DNA of 64,000 bases from assembly GCF_030272615.1 (NCBI RefSeq), contig NC_081412.1:698720656-698784655 (forward strand), read 5' to 3'. Made by a program: the position numbers and the translations under genes. This document shows positions 22,670 to 33,309 of the stretch, one piece after another. The DNA comes from Cryptomeria japonica. Lineage: Eukaryota > Streptophyta > Pinopsida > Cupressales > Cupressaceae. Each line of letters opens with the position of its first letter. Position 1 is the stretch's first letter. The notes beneath the pieces were generated by a model. It worked only from the letters and a program-made list of their open reading frames with translations. It was not told where the DNA came from and ran no database searches.

Positions 22670-24121
22670 ATGGCAAGTTCATTAAGGAGAATAGAGGTGG
22701 AGATTTGTTTTGTAAATCATTGAGATGTGGAAGGTAAAGATGGAGGATTTGTTAATAGATTGATATCTATAGGAAACTATTAATGATAAAATCTTCAGAT
22801 CTACAAATTCTAATATGGCTACTCAATATGATGTTGTGGATTGTAAATCCAAGGGTCTAAACAAATTGTGCTTGGGAGACTATTTTAATTAATGTTCATG
22901 AAGATTCCTCTACAAAGAAGCTATGGAAGAAAATTGGTGAGATGTATCAAGCCAAATTCTTAGTGAATAAGATTTCATTGATGAGGAAATTGTATATCTT
23001 GAGAATGGAAGAGGGTCAAAAAATTACAAACCACCTTGAAGAATTCAATATGTTGGTGGTTCAATTGGCATGTGTTGGTGTGAATATGGATGAGGAGGAT
23101 AAATGTCAGATCTTGATTTATTATTTTTCTGATTCGTATCGATAATACTTCTATCATATTGAAGATTGAAGATGTAGTGGGTGCTTTAATTTCTAAAGGG
23201 ATGAAGAGGAAGGTATCCTTAAATTATAAGGAGACCCTAAGTTTTCTTTGAAGACCTAAAGAAAAGGTAAGAATAATGAGAACCATGATAAATCCAAGTC
23301 CAAGGGGAGATCTAAATCTCCTGGAAAGTTCAAAGTTATTTGTTGGAATTGCAATAAGCTTAGACACTTCTATAAGGAGTGTAAAGAAGAAGAAAAGAAG
23401 AAAATGAATAATTTTTATTTTCATTGTCTGTTTGAGAAGAATGATGGTGATGTGTTCATTGTAGATTTGGAGACTCACGCAAGTAATGATGTATGGTTGA
23501 TTGACTCAAGTGCATCTTTTCATATGACCTCTAATAGAGTGGTTTTTTAAATATGAAAATTTAAAGGAGATGGTGTATACTTGGGTGATGATTCCAATTT
23601 AGATATTGTTGGTCATGGTAAAGTTAAAATCAGGTTCCTAATGATATAATATACAAAATATTAATGGTGTGTTGCATATCCTTGGAATAGCTTGAAATCT
23701 CTTATCTGTGAGTAAACTAATAGATGTGCATGTTTAGGTAGTCTTTTCCAATGCAAGATACAAAATAGTTAGAGATGCTATGGTGATTGCTGGAGGTGTT
23801 AGATTTGGCACACTGAATAAGATGGATGCATCTATTGAGTTTAATAGTATTTTTATAAAAAGTAAATCTTTGAATTTTTCATTGGAAGAGGTGAGGGTTT
23901 CACCTTTAGCAAATGGTCATGGATTTTGGGTACCTAAGGTCTTTCTGATGAATCAAAGTTACTTGCAGATAAGACTATGTTATGGTACCAGAGACTTGGC
24001 CACATTGGAGAAAAGGGTTTAAGGACCTTGAAAAATTAAAAACCTTGTTGAAGGTTTGAATAATTTTAATCTCAATTTTGATTATTGTGAGCATTACATT
24101 TATGGAAAAAAAAATTCTGTT
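22670..24121 (+). pseudogene. C3 gag, protease and GAG-pre-integrase remnant
   Basis: The ATG at 22670 begins MASSLRRIEVE, a copia gag start. The capsid region is seen at 22870-23140 (KLWKKIGEMYQAKF, HLEEFNMLVVQLACVG). A knuckle CWNCNKLRHFYKEC lies at about 23344-23385. The protease motif reads LIDSSASFHMTS near 23500, so the catalytic DSG has become DSS. LWYQRLGHIGEKGLRTL (about 23980) is the pre-integrase block. Several frame breaks are present. Confidence 0.85.
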
Positions 24122-24128
24122 TAGTTTT

Positions 24129-25299
24129 TGTAGTGTCATAAAATTGCGACCGTAGCAATTTACGACTGCATTAGGGTCCTCACGCATGTGAACTCAAATC
24201 CTCTAGCCTGATCGGAGACCGGAGAGTTCTTGGCTTGTGAAAACTGCTTCTTCCTTGGCCTCCACATCACTCTGCCCTAGAGACAGGGGTAGGACAGTGG
24301 CGTGGTGCCCCTGTCCTTGCCCTATTTTGGGGCAGGACCTTTCTAGTGCATGTCTTGTGGGTTGTGCAGTGAGCAGGAAATCTCCCTGATGTCGGCCCAT
24401 GATGAAATTCAAATCCCTCAAACATGTATTTAATGGAAATTTGTCCTCTCATTTGCCTAAGTTGGATAGGTCGAAGTTGGATATGCTCAAGTGATCAAGC
24501 ATTCAAGCATTCAAGCACTCACACATTCTTTTCCAACATTGAGCATTCTCAAGTCTCCCTTCAAGGCTAGGTGTTGCATTCAAGTCAAGGATTCAACCAT
24601 TGAAGAGGAGATCCCTTTCAACATTCAATTCCATACAAGCATTTCTATCAACATTGCTACTACAACCTCCCTTGAGGTGATTTACAATTCAGTCTTTCAT
24701 TTACATCTACTTGCAAGTACTTTCATTCATTACTTGGTTAATTCTAAAACTGGGGTTTCACCTAAAGGAAAACCCCCAATCCCAACACATTTCTCTCTCT
24801 TTTATGTGTGTAGGTTGCAAGTGCACAACTATACTTTCGGATTCGGGCTTCATTTGTAGAGTCAAAAAAACCCTTTTCATTTCGTAGATTTTTCGGAGGA
24901 CTGTGTACATTCCCGACATGGTCTGGACAACTTTTCATCAAATTTGCAGGGCGACTTCGTTTTGACATTTTATTGCCAAATACAGGTGCACAACTTCATC
25001 CTTTATTCAGATCTCAAGTTATAATTGATTATTTGTCACTTTTGCACTACATAATTCAATCAATTTCCTTTCCATTTCAAATCAAATAAAAGGGAATAAG
25101 GGGATCATCATAACACCCTTAATTCATTTAGAATTCAATCTATCATCTATGTGTGGAGATTGGATCTAGTGAATTGCCCCCTCACTTCTCTAATGTAATG
25201 GTGAAAAGTGATTGAAGGAAATAGTGAAACTCTCATCTCTCTTTGGGGGAAATGGTTAGTTTTCCTCTTGATCTATCGCTCATCATTTTCCCACCATCA
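24129..25299 (+). mobile_element. L1: probable solo LTR (1171 bp) inside C3
   Basis: It begins TGTAGTGTCATAAAATTG and ends CCCACCATCA. The direct repeat TAGTTTT flanks it (24122-24128 and 25300-25306). C3 pre-integrase sequence precedes it and the integrase core follows it. It is richer in GC than C3 and has no coding region. The family looks like a gypsy LTR, which is a guess. The 7-bp flank is longer than the usual 5, so the exact ends may be off by two bases. Confidence 0.7.
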
Positions 25300-25306
25300 T
25301 AGTTTT

Positions 25307-26211
25307 ACTTGATTTCTCATAAATATTGTGGTGTGTTACTTATTATTGAGTATTATGTGTTTAGTCCTATAGATATTCCTTCCATTGCAAAATCCTCATA
25401 TTATGTTTCATTTATTGATTATTATAGCTAAAGTTAATGGGTATATTCTCTAAAGAATAAATTTTAATTTTTTAGTTAATTTAAAGAATTTAAACCAATG
25501 GTTGAGTTACAGTCTAAAAAGAAAATAAAATGTTTGAGGACTAATAATGGCAGTGATTTTTTCTCTAATGATTTTGATAGATTTTAAAATGATTGTGGTA
25601 TCCATAGACAAAAGAGAATTCCATATTCTCCATAGTAGAATGGAGCTCAATAAATAATGAATAAGACATTGATGGAGAAGGTTAAGAGCTATGAGACCAT
25701 AAATTGTATCATATTTAACCCAATTTAATCATCTATTTCTTCCTAATGTATTGCTGTTAAATTGGATTTGAGTAATGATGGAAAGTTTTTTAGCTTGTTT
25801 AAGTTTTTTAGCTAGTTTTTTAGCTTGCGGATAATCTAGTGTTGCAAGCATTTCATTTTCAGCAAGTGTCAATTAGTTTATCCTTTTCAATCCCTCCAAG
25901 TGTAAAATATATTATCCATTTCCTTTAATACAAGTGTTCTCTTTCAATTCTTACAAGTGTTCTTTATACTAGATTTCCTTTCCTACAAGCATGTTGTAGA
26001 ATAGACCACCAAGAAAATTTTCTCAATGCTCTTTTGCATATTTCTATGGACACTACCTTGGTTAGATAAATTAAATGATGAGGATTACAACAACCCCATC
26101 AAAGAGTATGTTGAGTGGTGCTCCTTTATAACAAATATTTTTGGTTGACGTTGTTGCCATTGCTTGCTACCTGGTTAATAGGTCTCCTACATCAGCTCTT
26201 GTTGATAAAAT
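25307..26211 (+). pseudogene. C3 integrase core remnant
   Basis: Readable blocks in shifting frames are a YYVSF(I)D-like stretch near 25400, FKPMVELQSKKKIKCLRTNN (25490-25550, with the second catalytic Asp changed to Asn in TNNGSDF), a decayed PQQNG region near 25640 and YLVNRSPTSALVDKI ending at the K insertion. Confidence 0.8.
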
Positions 26212-26413
26212 TGTTGAATTATTACATTAATGTAGGTTAGTTTTATAGTTTAGATTAGTAAATAATAAATTAGTTTAATGTTAGCTATATGGTAGTTGCA
26301 TTCCCATAAGAATTCTTGCACAAGAAAATAAGGCCTGATAAAGTCATTCAAAAATCAATGTATGATCATCCAATCGAGTCTGTTAATTATCAAGTTTTTT
26401 ATTGTACGATTTA
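26212..26413 (+). repeat. K 5' LTR
   Basis: TGTTGAATTATTACATTAA start. It aligns with 28606-28803 up to about 26413. The exact 3' edge is uncertain by a few bases because the end reads TTA instead of TCA. Confidence 0.75.
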
Positions 26414-27182
26414 ATATGCCATTAGGAATTATCATTTCTTTTTTTCCTGTGATTGAAGTTTTTGTTCTGGAAAAACAAATATGGCACATGAGTAGATAAG
26501 CACTAAAATCTTTTTGGAGGCAGTTTCCTATTTTTTGTAGTGTGTAATGATGCAATGATGAAGTTTTGAAGCGTGAGAAGAGGACAAAGGTGCAAGACAT
26601 GGCAGCACAAATAGTTGTTGATATGTAAAGAGCATGTTGAGAGGAACAATAGAAATTCATCCTCATAGCCTATCTATTTTGTCCAATATGAGCATGAACT
26701 CCTTTGTTGAGTATGAAGCATGATCTTGACCGAATATCAAAAGCAACAAATGGACTTTTCATTCAATGGCATTAGAAACTATTAAGTGATGGTATCTAAT
26801 GGCATGGATGACACTGAAGATACCATGAAAGGCTTGAGCAAAATTTGTCACAAATATTAAAGGAAAAAAAAACATTTAACTTCTATTTTTGTTGAATATT
26901 GGAGCAATACTATTGTCAATCTATAGACATCCAATGGATTCCTAGACATGGTATGTACAAATAAGTATCCTCTAATTGGATAAATGTGAAACATGGGTAT
27001 GTGAAATATTCATAAAGCAATTATTTTGAATCTGAAAAATGATTGGCAAATATTTACTTTTTTAATTTGCAAAATTGTTTGGTTGTTGCATATCCTTATT
27101 TTCTCTTTCATTTGTATTGTCAAGTTGTTATCATCCTTGCAAGACTATGTGATAGAAATGTGGATGAAAAATAATTCTATTA
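26414..27182 (+). other. K interior, left part: no gene recognised
   Basis: AT-rich sequence with only short frames. No copia or gypsy domain is seen. Confidence 0.5.
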
Positions 27183-27449
27183 CATAGAGAAAGGACATTA
27201 CATGCACATAAATATGGTCTGATGTTTAGATCAAATTTATTTGGGAGTTCAAATACGGTGGTGACAATGGATCCAGAGTTCAACAAATATATACTACAAA
27301 ATAAGAGATGGATATTCCATATCAAATATACCCTTTCTATGAGAACCATCATGGGAAAGTTCAGTGTGCTAAAAATGCACAGCAAACTGAAGATGAAGCT
27401 CCATGGAACTATTAAAAAATTAGTCACCATTGAGAAGTTGAGTGTGTAA
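27183..27449 (+). pseudogene. Captured cytochrome P450 fragment (CYP85 clan, CYP90/CYP724-like)
   Basis: One frame of about 89 codons reads HKYGLMFRSNLFG, then VVTMDPEFNKYILQN, then IMGKFSVLKMHSKLKMKLHG. This is the N-terminal part of the P450 fold in brassinosteroid-type P450s: a YG..FRSNLFG strand, the DPE.N.YIL.N helix, then a GK.S...HG..H..... helix with substitutions. The haem-binding Cys region is absent, so it is only a piece of about one fifth of the protein. It ends at a stop within K. It could come from one or two adjacent exons. Confidence 0.8.
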
Positions 27450-27473
27450 TCTATTGGCTATATCCATAATAAT

Positions 27474-27757
27474 AAGATTCGTTTGAATGTGTTGGAAAAT
27501 AAACTTCTTGGCTGCAATCCAAAGATAATATTGAAAGGTCATGATGCTCAAGGATATGGCTTATCATGGAGTCCTTTTGAGAAGGTTATCTACTGAGTGG
27601 TTCAAATCATACAGAGATAAGCTTGTGGGACATTAGTGCCTCTTTAGGAAATAAAGTGATTGAGGCCAAGCATATTTTTAAGGTGCATGATGGAAATGTT
27701 GAAGATGTTTCATGACATTTCAATCATGAATATATTTTTGGTTCTAATAATGGATTT
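27474..27757 (+). pseudogene. Captured MSI1/RbAp48-type WD40 fragment
   Basis: The first frame reads NKLLGCNPKIILKGHDAQ and YGLSWSPFEK. After a 1-nt shift near 27577 the second frame reads YLLSGSNHTEISLWDIS, then HIFKVHDGNVEDVS, a TGA where MSI proteins have Trp, then HFNHEYIFGSN. The order GH..(E/Q)GYGLSWS, LLSGS, I.LWD, VHEG.VEDV.WH and EYLFGS is a signature of the histone-binding MSI/RbAp46-48 family. Only about two blades of the propeller are present. It follows the P450 piece by about 25 bp. Confidence 0.85.
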
Positions 27758-28605
27758 GTGAGTTTTTTTATAGGGACTTATAAGGGTACATCATCACTAG
27801 AAACTAATTTCCACTTTCTTATTATAAGTCATGGCCATATATATATGACATTTTCTGTTTGTGCTTTTGGTGTCATCTATGCTACATTTGACACCTTTAA
27901 AGGTTTGAATGGATGTTCAAATAGTTTTTCTTTTGGTGTTGTCTTTTCTATGTCTAATGATGACTCCAAAGACAATCAAATGGATAGTGTAAACAAATCT
28001 ATTGGAGGTTGCAAGAAATGGAGGCAGGAGGTCTTCTATCATCTCGAGCTAGCTTCTCGCTTACAGATGATTCATTGCATGAGAAGCACCATATTTGTGT
28101 CCCTAAAGAAAAGAAGGGGCTTGTCGTGATTTGTGTCCCTTCAAGGAGCAAGGGGGCAAGATTTCTTATCGGTGCATTTGGTGTATTCACATTTTGTTCA
28201 TGATTTGTACAACATTTGAGGAGGCATTAGACACACTCGGAGGAGATGTGGACTTTCAAAGGATATGTGACTCATGTACAGATGTTTGGTTGGTAATTTG
28301 TATAGTAAAGGAGGGATTGTTTCCACAATACTTGAGGAGGCATTAGACACACTCGAAGGAGATGTGGAATTTGAAAGGAAATGTCTCTCATTGTGCACGG
28401 ACATTGGGAACACTTTTATGTTCTCTCATGTTGCGTAGATGGTTGTAGGTTTTATAGTTAGGAGATCCACTAGTGCAGTTATTTCAATATTACTTGGGTG
28501 AGCAAGGACAATTAGTGAAGGTACTTCATCAAAGTCTCAAGAAGGGTTGTGTTCAACCCTTACAATGTTCAACTCTTATTTGGATTAATGTAATAAGGGA
28601 GGGAA
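27758..28605 (+). other. K interior, right part, with an internal direct repeat
   Basis: A frame at 28009-28203 (MEAGGLLSSRASFSLTDDSL onward) looks protein-like but is not recognised, and could be a third captured piece. About 52 bp at 28216-28267 recur at 28332-28383 (TTGAGGAGGCATTAGACAC and following). A polypurine tract ends the region. Confidence 0.5.
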
Positions 28606-28803
28606 TGTTGGAGTATTACATTAATGTAGGTTATTTTTATAGTTTACATTAAAAAAAAATAGTTTAATGTTAGTTATATGGTAGTTGCATTCCCGTAAGA
28701 AGTTTTGCATAGGAAAATAAGACTTTATAAATTCATTTAGAAATCAATGTATGATCATCCAATCAAATCTATTGATTATCAAGTTTTTAATTTTGTACTT
28801 TCA
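28606..28803 (+). repeat. K 3' LTR (198 bp)
   Basis: TGTTGGAGTATTACATTAA start and CTTTCA end, followed by the AAAAT duplication. Confidence 0.82.
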
Positions 28804-28808
28804 AAAAT

Positions 28809-30850
28809 ATCTATGGAGGCATGTTTAGGTCATAAGCCTTCACTGAGACACACTAGAGTTCTTGTTTGTCAAGCATATGCACATGTGCCAAAGGAGAAGT
28901 AAATAATGTTGGAGAATGAGAATGTAAAATGTATCTTCATTGGATGCATTATTGGTGTGAAAGGATACAATATTTGGGATCCCATTGCATATAAGACGAT
29001 ACATAGTAGAAGTGGTATTTTAAGAGAAACTAACCCTCCTATTATATTGCAAGTAGAACAAACTAAACAAGAATATGTGATTCAACTTCCTTTTATGTCT
29101 GAGAAAGTTCAATTGAGACCCTTAAATAGACAACAAGTTGAGGAGATCTCATCTAGCTCTGAATATTTAGAAGAGGAGGAAGAAACTTCAACTTAGGTTG
29201 CTTGAAGGTGTACGAGACATATACATTCTCCTGAAAGGTATTCCCTTGATGATTGGAAATGTAGTTTTTCTTTGAATACTAACATAGATGAACCTATATA
29301 TATAGAAGATGCATTAGGTATGAATGTTGCAAAGTCCTAGAAAATTTCTATGGATGAAGAAATGACAACTTTTAAAAAGATTGATACTTGGGATCTTGTA
29401 GCATTACATGTTGGTTCCAAATGGCTAAATTCAAGGAAAACATTATTTTAGATGGAGGTATTAAGAAGTATAAAGTAATGTATATTATAGAAGGCTATTA
29501 TCAGGTTGAGTGTGTTGATTGTGGTGGGATATTTTCTCTTGTTGCAAAAATGACATCCATTAGATTTTTGCTTTCTATTGTTGCTGCTTATGATTTAGAG
29601 GTTCAGAAAATGGATGTGAAAACTACTTTCCTTCAAGGAAATTTGTAAGAGGATATTCATATAACAAAACCAGAGCACTATGTGGTAAAAGGTGTAAGTA
29701 ATTTGGTTTGTAAATTAAAAAAATCTTTGTATGACTTCAAACAGAACCCTAGGATTTGGTTTAAAAAAATGACACATATATGTTGAGTTTAGGATTTGAG
29801 CATTCTAACTGAGATTATTGTGTTTATTATAAATATGATGGTGATCATTTATTGTACATTGGATTGTATGTTGATGATATGTTATTCATTGGTAAAGGGA
29901 AAGGTATGATTTCAAAACTAAAGTCTCCACTAGCTGTAAAATTTCAAATGGAATATCTTGGTGTAGTTAAACACATTCTTGGGATCGATATCAGAAGAGA
30001 TAGAGTAAACAAAAATCTATGGCTAGACCAAAGTAAGTACAGATTCCATTTTATAGAGGTTAACATGCAATATTTTAGACCATTATGTATTCCCTTTACA
30101 ATTGGGATGAAGTTGTCTATCTTATATTATCCTACATCCCTATCATAGATGGAATAAATGAGCAAAGTATGTTATAAGTGCATAGTTGGAAGCTTGATGT
30201 ATGTTATGGTTTGCACTAGACCAAAAATTGCACGAGCAATGGGAGTTCTTTCTAGATACATGTCTAATCCTAGTAGAGTTCATTCGCATGCAATTAAAAG
30301 AGTCTTCATATATTTGAAGGGTACCTTAGAGTAATCTTCATGTTATCATGGAAATTTTATTGGACATGATATTTTCGTTGATATTCATGGTTATGTGGAC
30401 TTAGACAAGGCAGGTGATGTTAATAGAAGAAGATCCACCAATGCTTATGTGTTTATTTCATTTGGTGGTGTAATCAGTTGGATGAGTAAGCCATAGGCTA
30501 TGGTTGATTTATCCACTATTGAAGTTTACATGGAATCTAATTATACTTGTAAAGAATCCATTTGGCTTAACAAACTATGTGCAAATATTGAAATAAAACA
30601 AGGTGATGTGATAGTTTGTTGTGACAATTAGAGTGTGATCTACCTAGCTAAAAACTCAAAATTTGATGCTAGGACCAATCACATTGATGTTCAGTATCAT
30701 TTTGTCAAATATATGGTTGAGGATGGGAGGGTGAAGCTTGTTAGGGTAGAAAATATTTTGAATGTTGCAAATTCCTTAACTAAGATTGTGAGAAAAGAGA
30801 AGTTCAGAAGGTGTTTGGAGTCTATGTGCCTCATGGCCCCTAGGAAGTAA
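28809..30850 (+). pseudogene. C3 integrase end, reverse transcriptase and RNase H remnant
   Basis: The frame resumes with KPSLRHTRVL and AYAHVPKEK, then VKCIFIGC, the integrase C-terminal region. Reverse transcriptase follows with VQKMDVKTTFLQGNL, a decayed SLYDFKQNPR block and YVDDML at about 29868-29885. RNase H ends with DLDKAGDVNRRRSTNAYVF and NHIDVQYHFVKYMVEDGRV. Stops and shifts occur near 29194, 29337, 29445, 29646, 30145 and 30630. It terminates at TAA 30848. Confidence 0.88.
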
Positions 30851-31456
30851 ATTATGGTGTAGATACTTAATTTTCTCTTGCGAAGTGTTCATCAAGTATA
30901 AGAATGTTAGGAAAATGGTGTCTCAACCTTACATTTATATAAGGTTACTATTTATATTAAGTTTACATTTGAGCACAAATTGGTCAAAAAATTTCCCCAA
31001 ACCTATAGATTGGTTGAATAAGCATGCTCATAATTTTTTTGTTTCAAGATCATGTCTATATTTGAAGATTAAGTTTCTAGTTTTGAAAGTTGCAAATAAA
31101 AATTTCAAAGTAAAATTTCAAAGCCTTAGAGACTCTGTAATGGCTTGAAAGTGTTTGTGCTTGTAAAAGAGGGTTATATCTTGGTAGAACACTTCATGAG
31201 CTTGCTATCACTTTAAATTGTTGATCAATTGAACGTTTATTTCAAAATTTATAGGCTCTAGAAGTTGGGTCTCCTAAAATAAGAAATATGAAACATGCTG
31301 GATACATAAATGAGCTATACAAGGGAATTACACATATTGGTGTATGTTTTGACACATCATAGGGCATCTTGTATTGGAGATAAGTTAGACACCATTTTTT
31401 GGGTGGTTTTAGATCATGGTTTTGTAATATTATTTGATGGTTTCATATATTGTGTC
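30851..31456. other. Possible C3 3' end; nothing recognisable
   Basis: No gene, tRNA or clear LTR. The last five bases, GTGTC, would be the target duplication of C4 if its other end were in view. Confidence 0.4.
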
Positions 31457-32958
31457 TGTTAATTTGAGAATCCAATTAATACTGAGAGGGGGGTGAATCA
31501 ATATTAACAACAATTCAAAACTTAAACTAAAAATTATAAAACTTCAACAAATAAATCACAAACCAATAATAAACTATTTACCAGTACCCATAATCACTGA
31601 TATCCAACTATTAAACTGGTTTATCAAAACTGCTCATTAAGTGTTCATCAACATGCATAAACTGAAAGTAAATCAAATCAACACATCAAAAAAATTCACC
31701 ACATGAACACCAAAATTTTCACATGGAAACCCAAACAGGGAAAAACCATGGTGGGAATTGGTACCCACAAAAATTGAGCACTCTTTCAGAATGCACCATG
31801 TTAGGAGCCTAGCCTAGTTAGGAGCTTACAATGATGCCCTGTTAGGAGAAGACCCTGTTAGGAGTCACTCGATTAAGGGATTTCTATGATGAGCCCTATT
31901 AAGAGCTTTGCCCTATTAGAATCAACCTCGCAAGAGGATTTAATACTCTGATGTTGAGCTACCCGGTTAAGGGATTTACAATTTAAGGCCTTTTAGAACC
32001 TAACCAGTTAAGGGATTTTGACTGCTGCAACTGTTAGGGAACAACAAATGAATGATCTGGAAATAGCACTAGTTTCTTTCTTATTCAAATCCAATTCAAC
32101 TCCAATCTACTAAACTCTTGCAGATACACCACACTGGTTCGGCTTCACACTCTTTTCTCAAATCACCGACACAACAAACATCAACTATATCGACCTAAAT
32201 AACCTTTACAACTTAGTCAGTTACAAAACCCTAAGACTTACAACATAGATCATCACAGATATTTACAATTCATTACATATCATCAAATGGATCATTACAA
32301 TCAATTACAGTCATTGAATTTTCACCATACCTCGATCTAATACACTTTCAAACCCTTACCTCATTTCGCTCAGCACTTTACATATTCCTAATAAATTCGA
32401 TCTTTGATCGTACCAAAACATCATTCAAACACTTCACGTGGTTTCAACCACATCATCACCAACTTACAAACATAATGTAATACACCGCCGAAGTCAAAAT
32501 CATTACCAATTATAAGAATTGAATATCAGTTCTTAAACCCTACAAACAATACAATAGAAATCATAGACATGATTTCCAGGTATTCAAAGCATGATGCGGT
32601 TCCGGTCAAAGATACATTACAATGATACAAATACATGTTCCAAACCTCAACAATTGACTCATCACCAACCTCCAAAACCAATCAAAACATTTCCATGTTT
32701 ACGGTTAAGGTCCTAATTCCCAGTTCATTGTCTTCATTACCGGTAAGGCATTTCCAGTAGACCAAAAAGGACTTAGATGACAAAATAAACATGAAAAATA
32801 TAGTTGCCACATAGTTTGCCATCAATGACAACACAAATAAATGATCAAAGTCATTAACCCAATAATCTCAATCTCTTCATCACTATATCATTACCAACAA
32901 CCCTTTACCAGTTCATCAGCATTCTCCATCAACATTAGTTATGTCAATCATGCCAACA
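31457..32958 (-). repeat. C4 3' LTR (1502 bp)
   Basis: On the reverse strand it runs from TGTTGGCATGATTGAC (32958) to GATTCTCAAATTAACA (31457). A purine tract (AAAGGTGGAGA) precedes it at 32959-32972. It carries the Sirevirus-like C-tract (31484-31496) and the shared U5 module (31697-31768). Confidence 0.85.
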
Positions 32959-33309
32959 GTCTCCACCTTTGGGATTGATGACAACACCAACATATTCAAC
33001 TGTCAACTATGAACTTCTTTGTTGCCTTCACTCGCTCTTCTTCTGCTACACTTCATCTGCAGGTTGCACTACTTCACCTAAACTAATTCTCTCATTCGGA
33101 TCATATTACTTCCCCCCCTTTCTCTTACTATTCATCTCCCCCTTTGACAACAATGCCAAAGGTGAAAATCCATCTCCGGTCTTCATTCCTGATGTTGCTA
33201 TCTCCAACATCTCTGCAAATATAATCTAAGTTGCTCCCCCTATAGAGTAGCCAACATTTCATCAATCCACAGTGAAAAACATTCATTAAGCCCACTGGAT
33301 TGATGCATC
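32959..33309 (-). other. C4 3' untranslated region
   Basis: Non-coding. It contains purine tracts on the reverse strand, including one next to the LTR and another near 33137. Confidence 0.6.

Larger units (their letters stand above)
26212..28803 (+). mobile_element. K: small LTR retrotransposon that captured host gene fragments
   Basis: Terminal repeats 26212-26413 and 28606-28803 (about 200 bp, roughly 15% different by eye) share the TATTACATTAATGTAGG start and the AATCAATGTATGATCATCCA block. The duplication AAAAT flanks the element (26207-26211 and 28804-28808). A polypurine tract AATAAGGGAGGGAA precedes the 3' repeat. The C3 integrase frame breaks off at 26211 and resumes in phase at 28804. 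The 2.2-kb interior has no gag or pol. Instead it holds fragments resembling a cytochrome P450 and an MSI1-type WD40 protein. I could not see a standard primer binding site. Confidence 0.85.
22670..30850 (+). mobile_element. C3: ancient Ty1/copia element split by L1 and K
   Basis: Gag, protease, integrase, reverse transcriptase and RNase H remnants lie in copia order on the forward strand. They are interrupted by L1 (24129-25299) and K (26212-28803). Both insertions sit inside integrase-coding sequence, and the copia reading resumes on the far side. Many stops and frameshifts make this the most decayed copia here. I could not define its LTRs. Confidence 0.85.
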
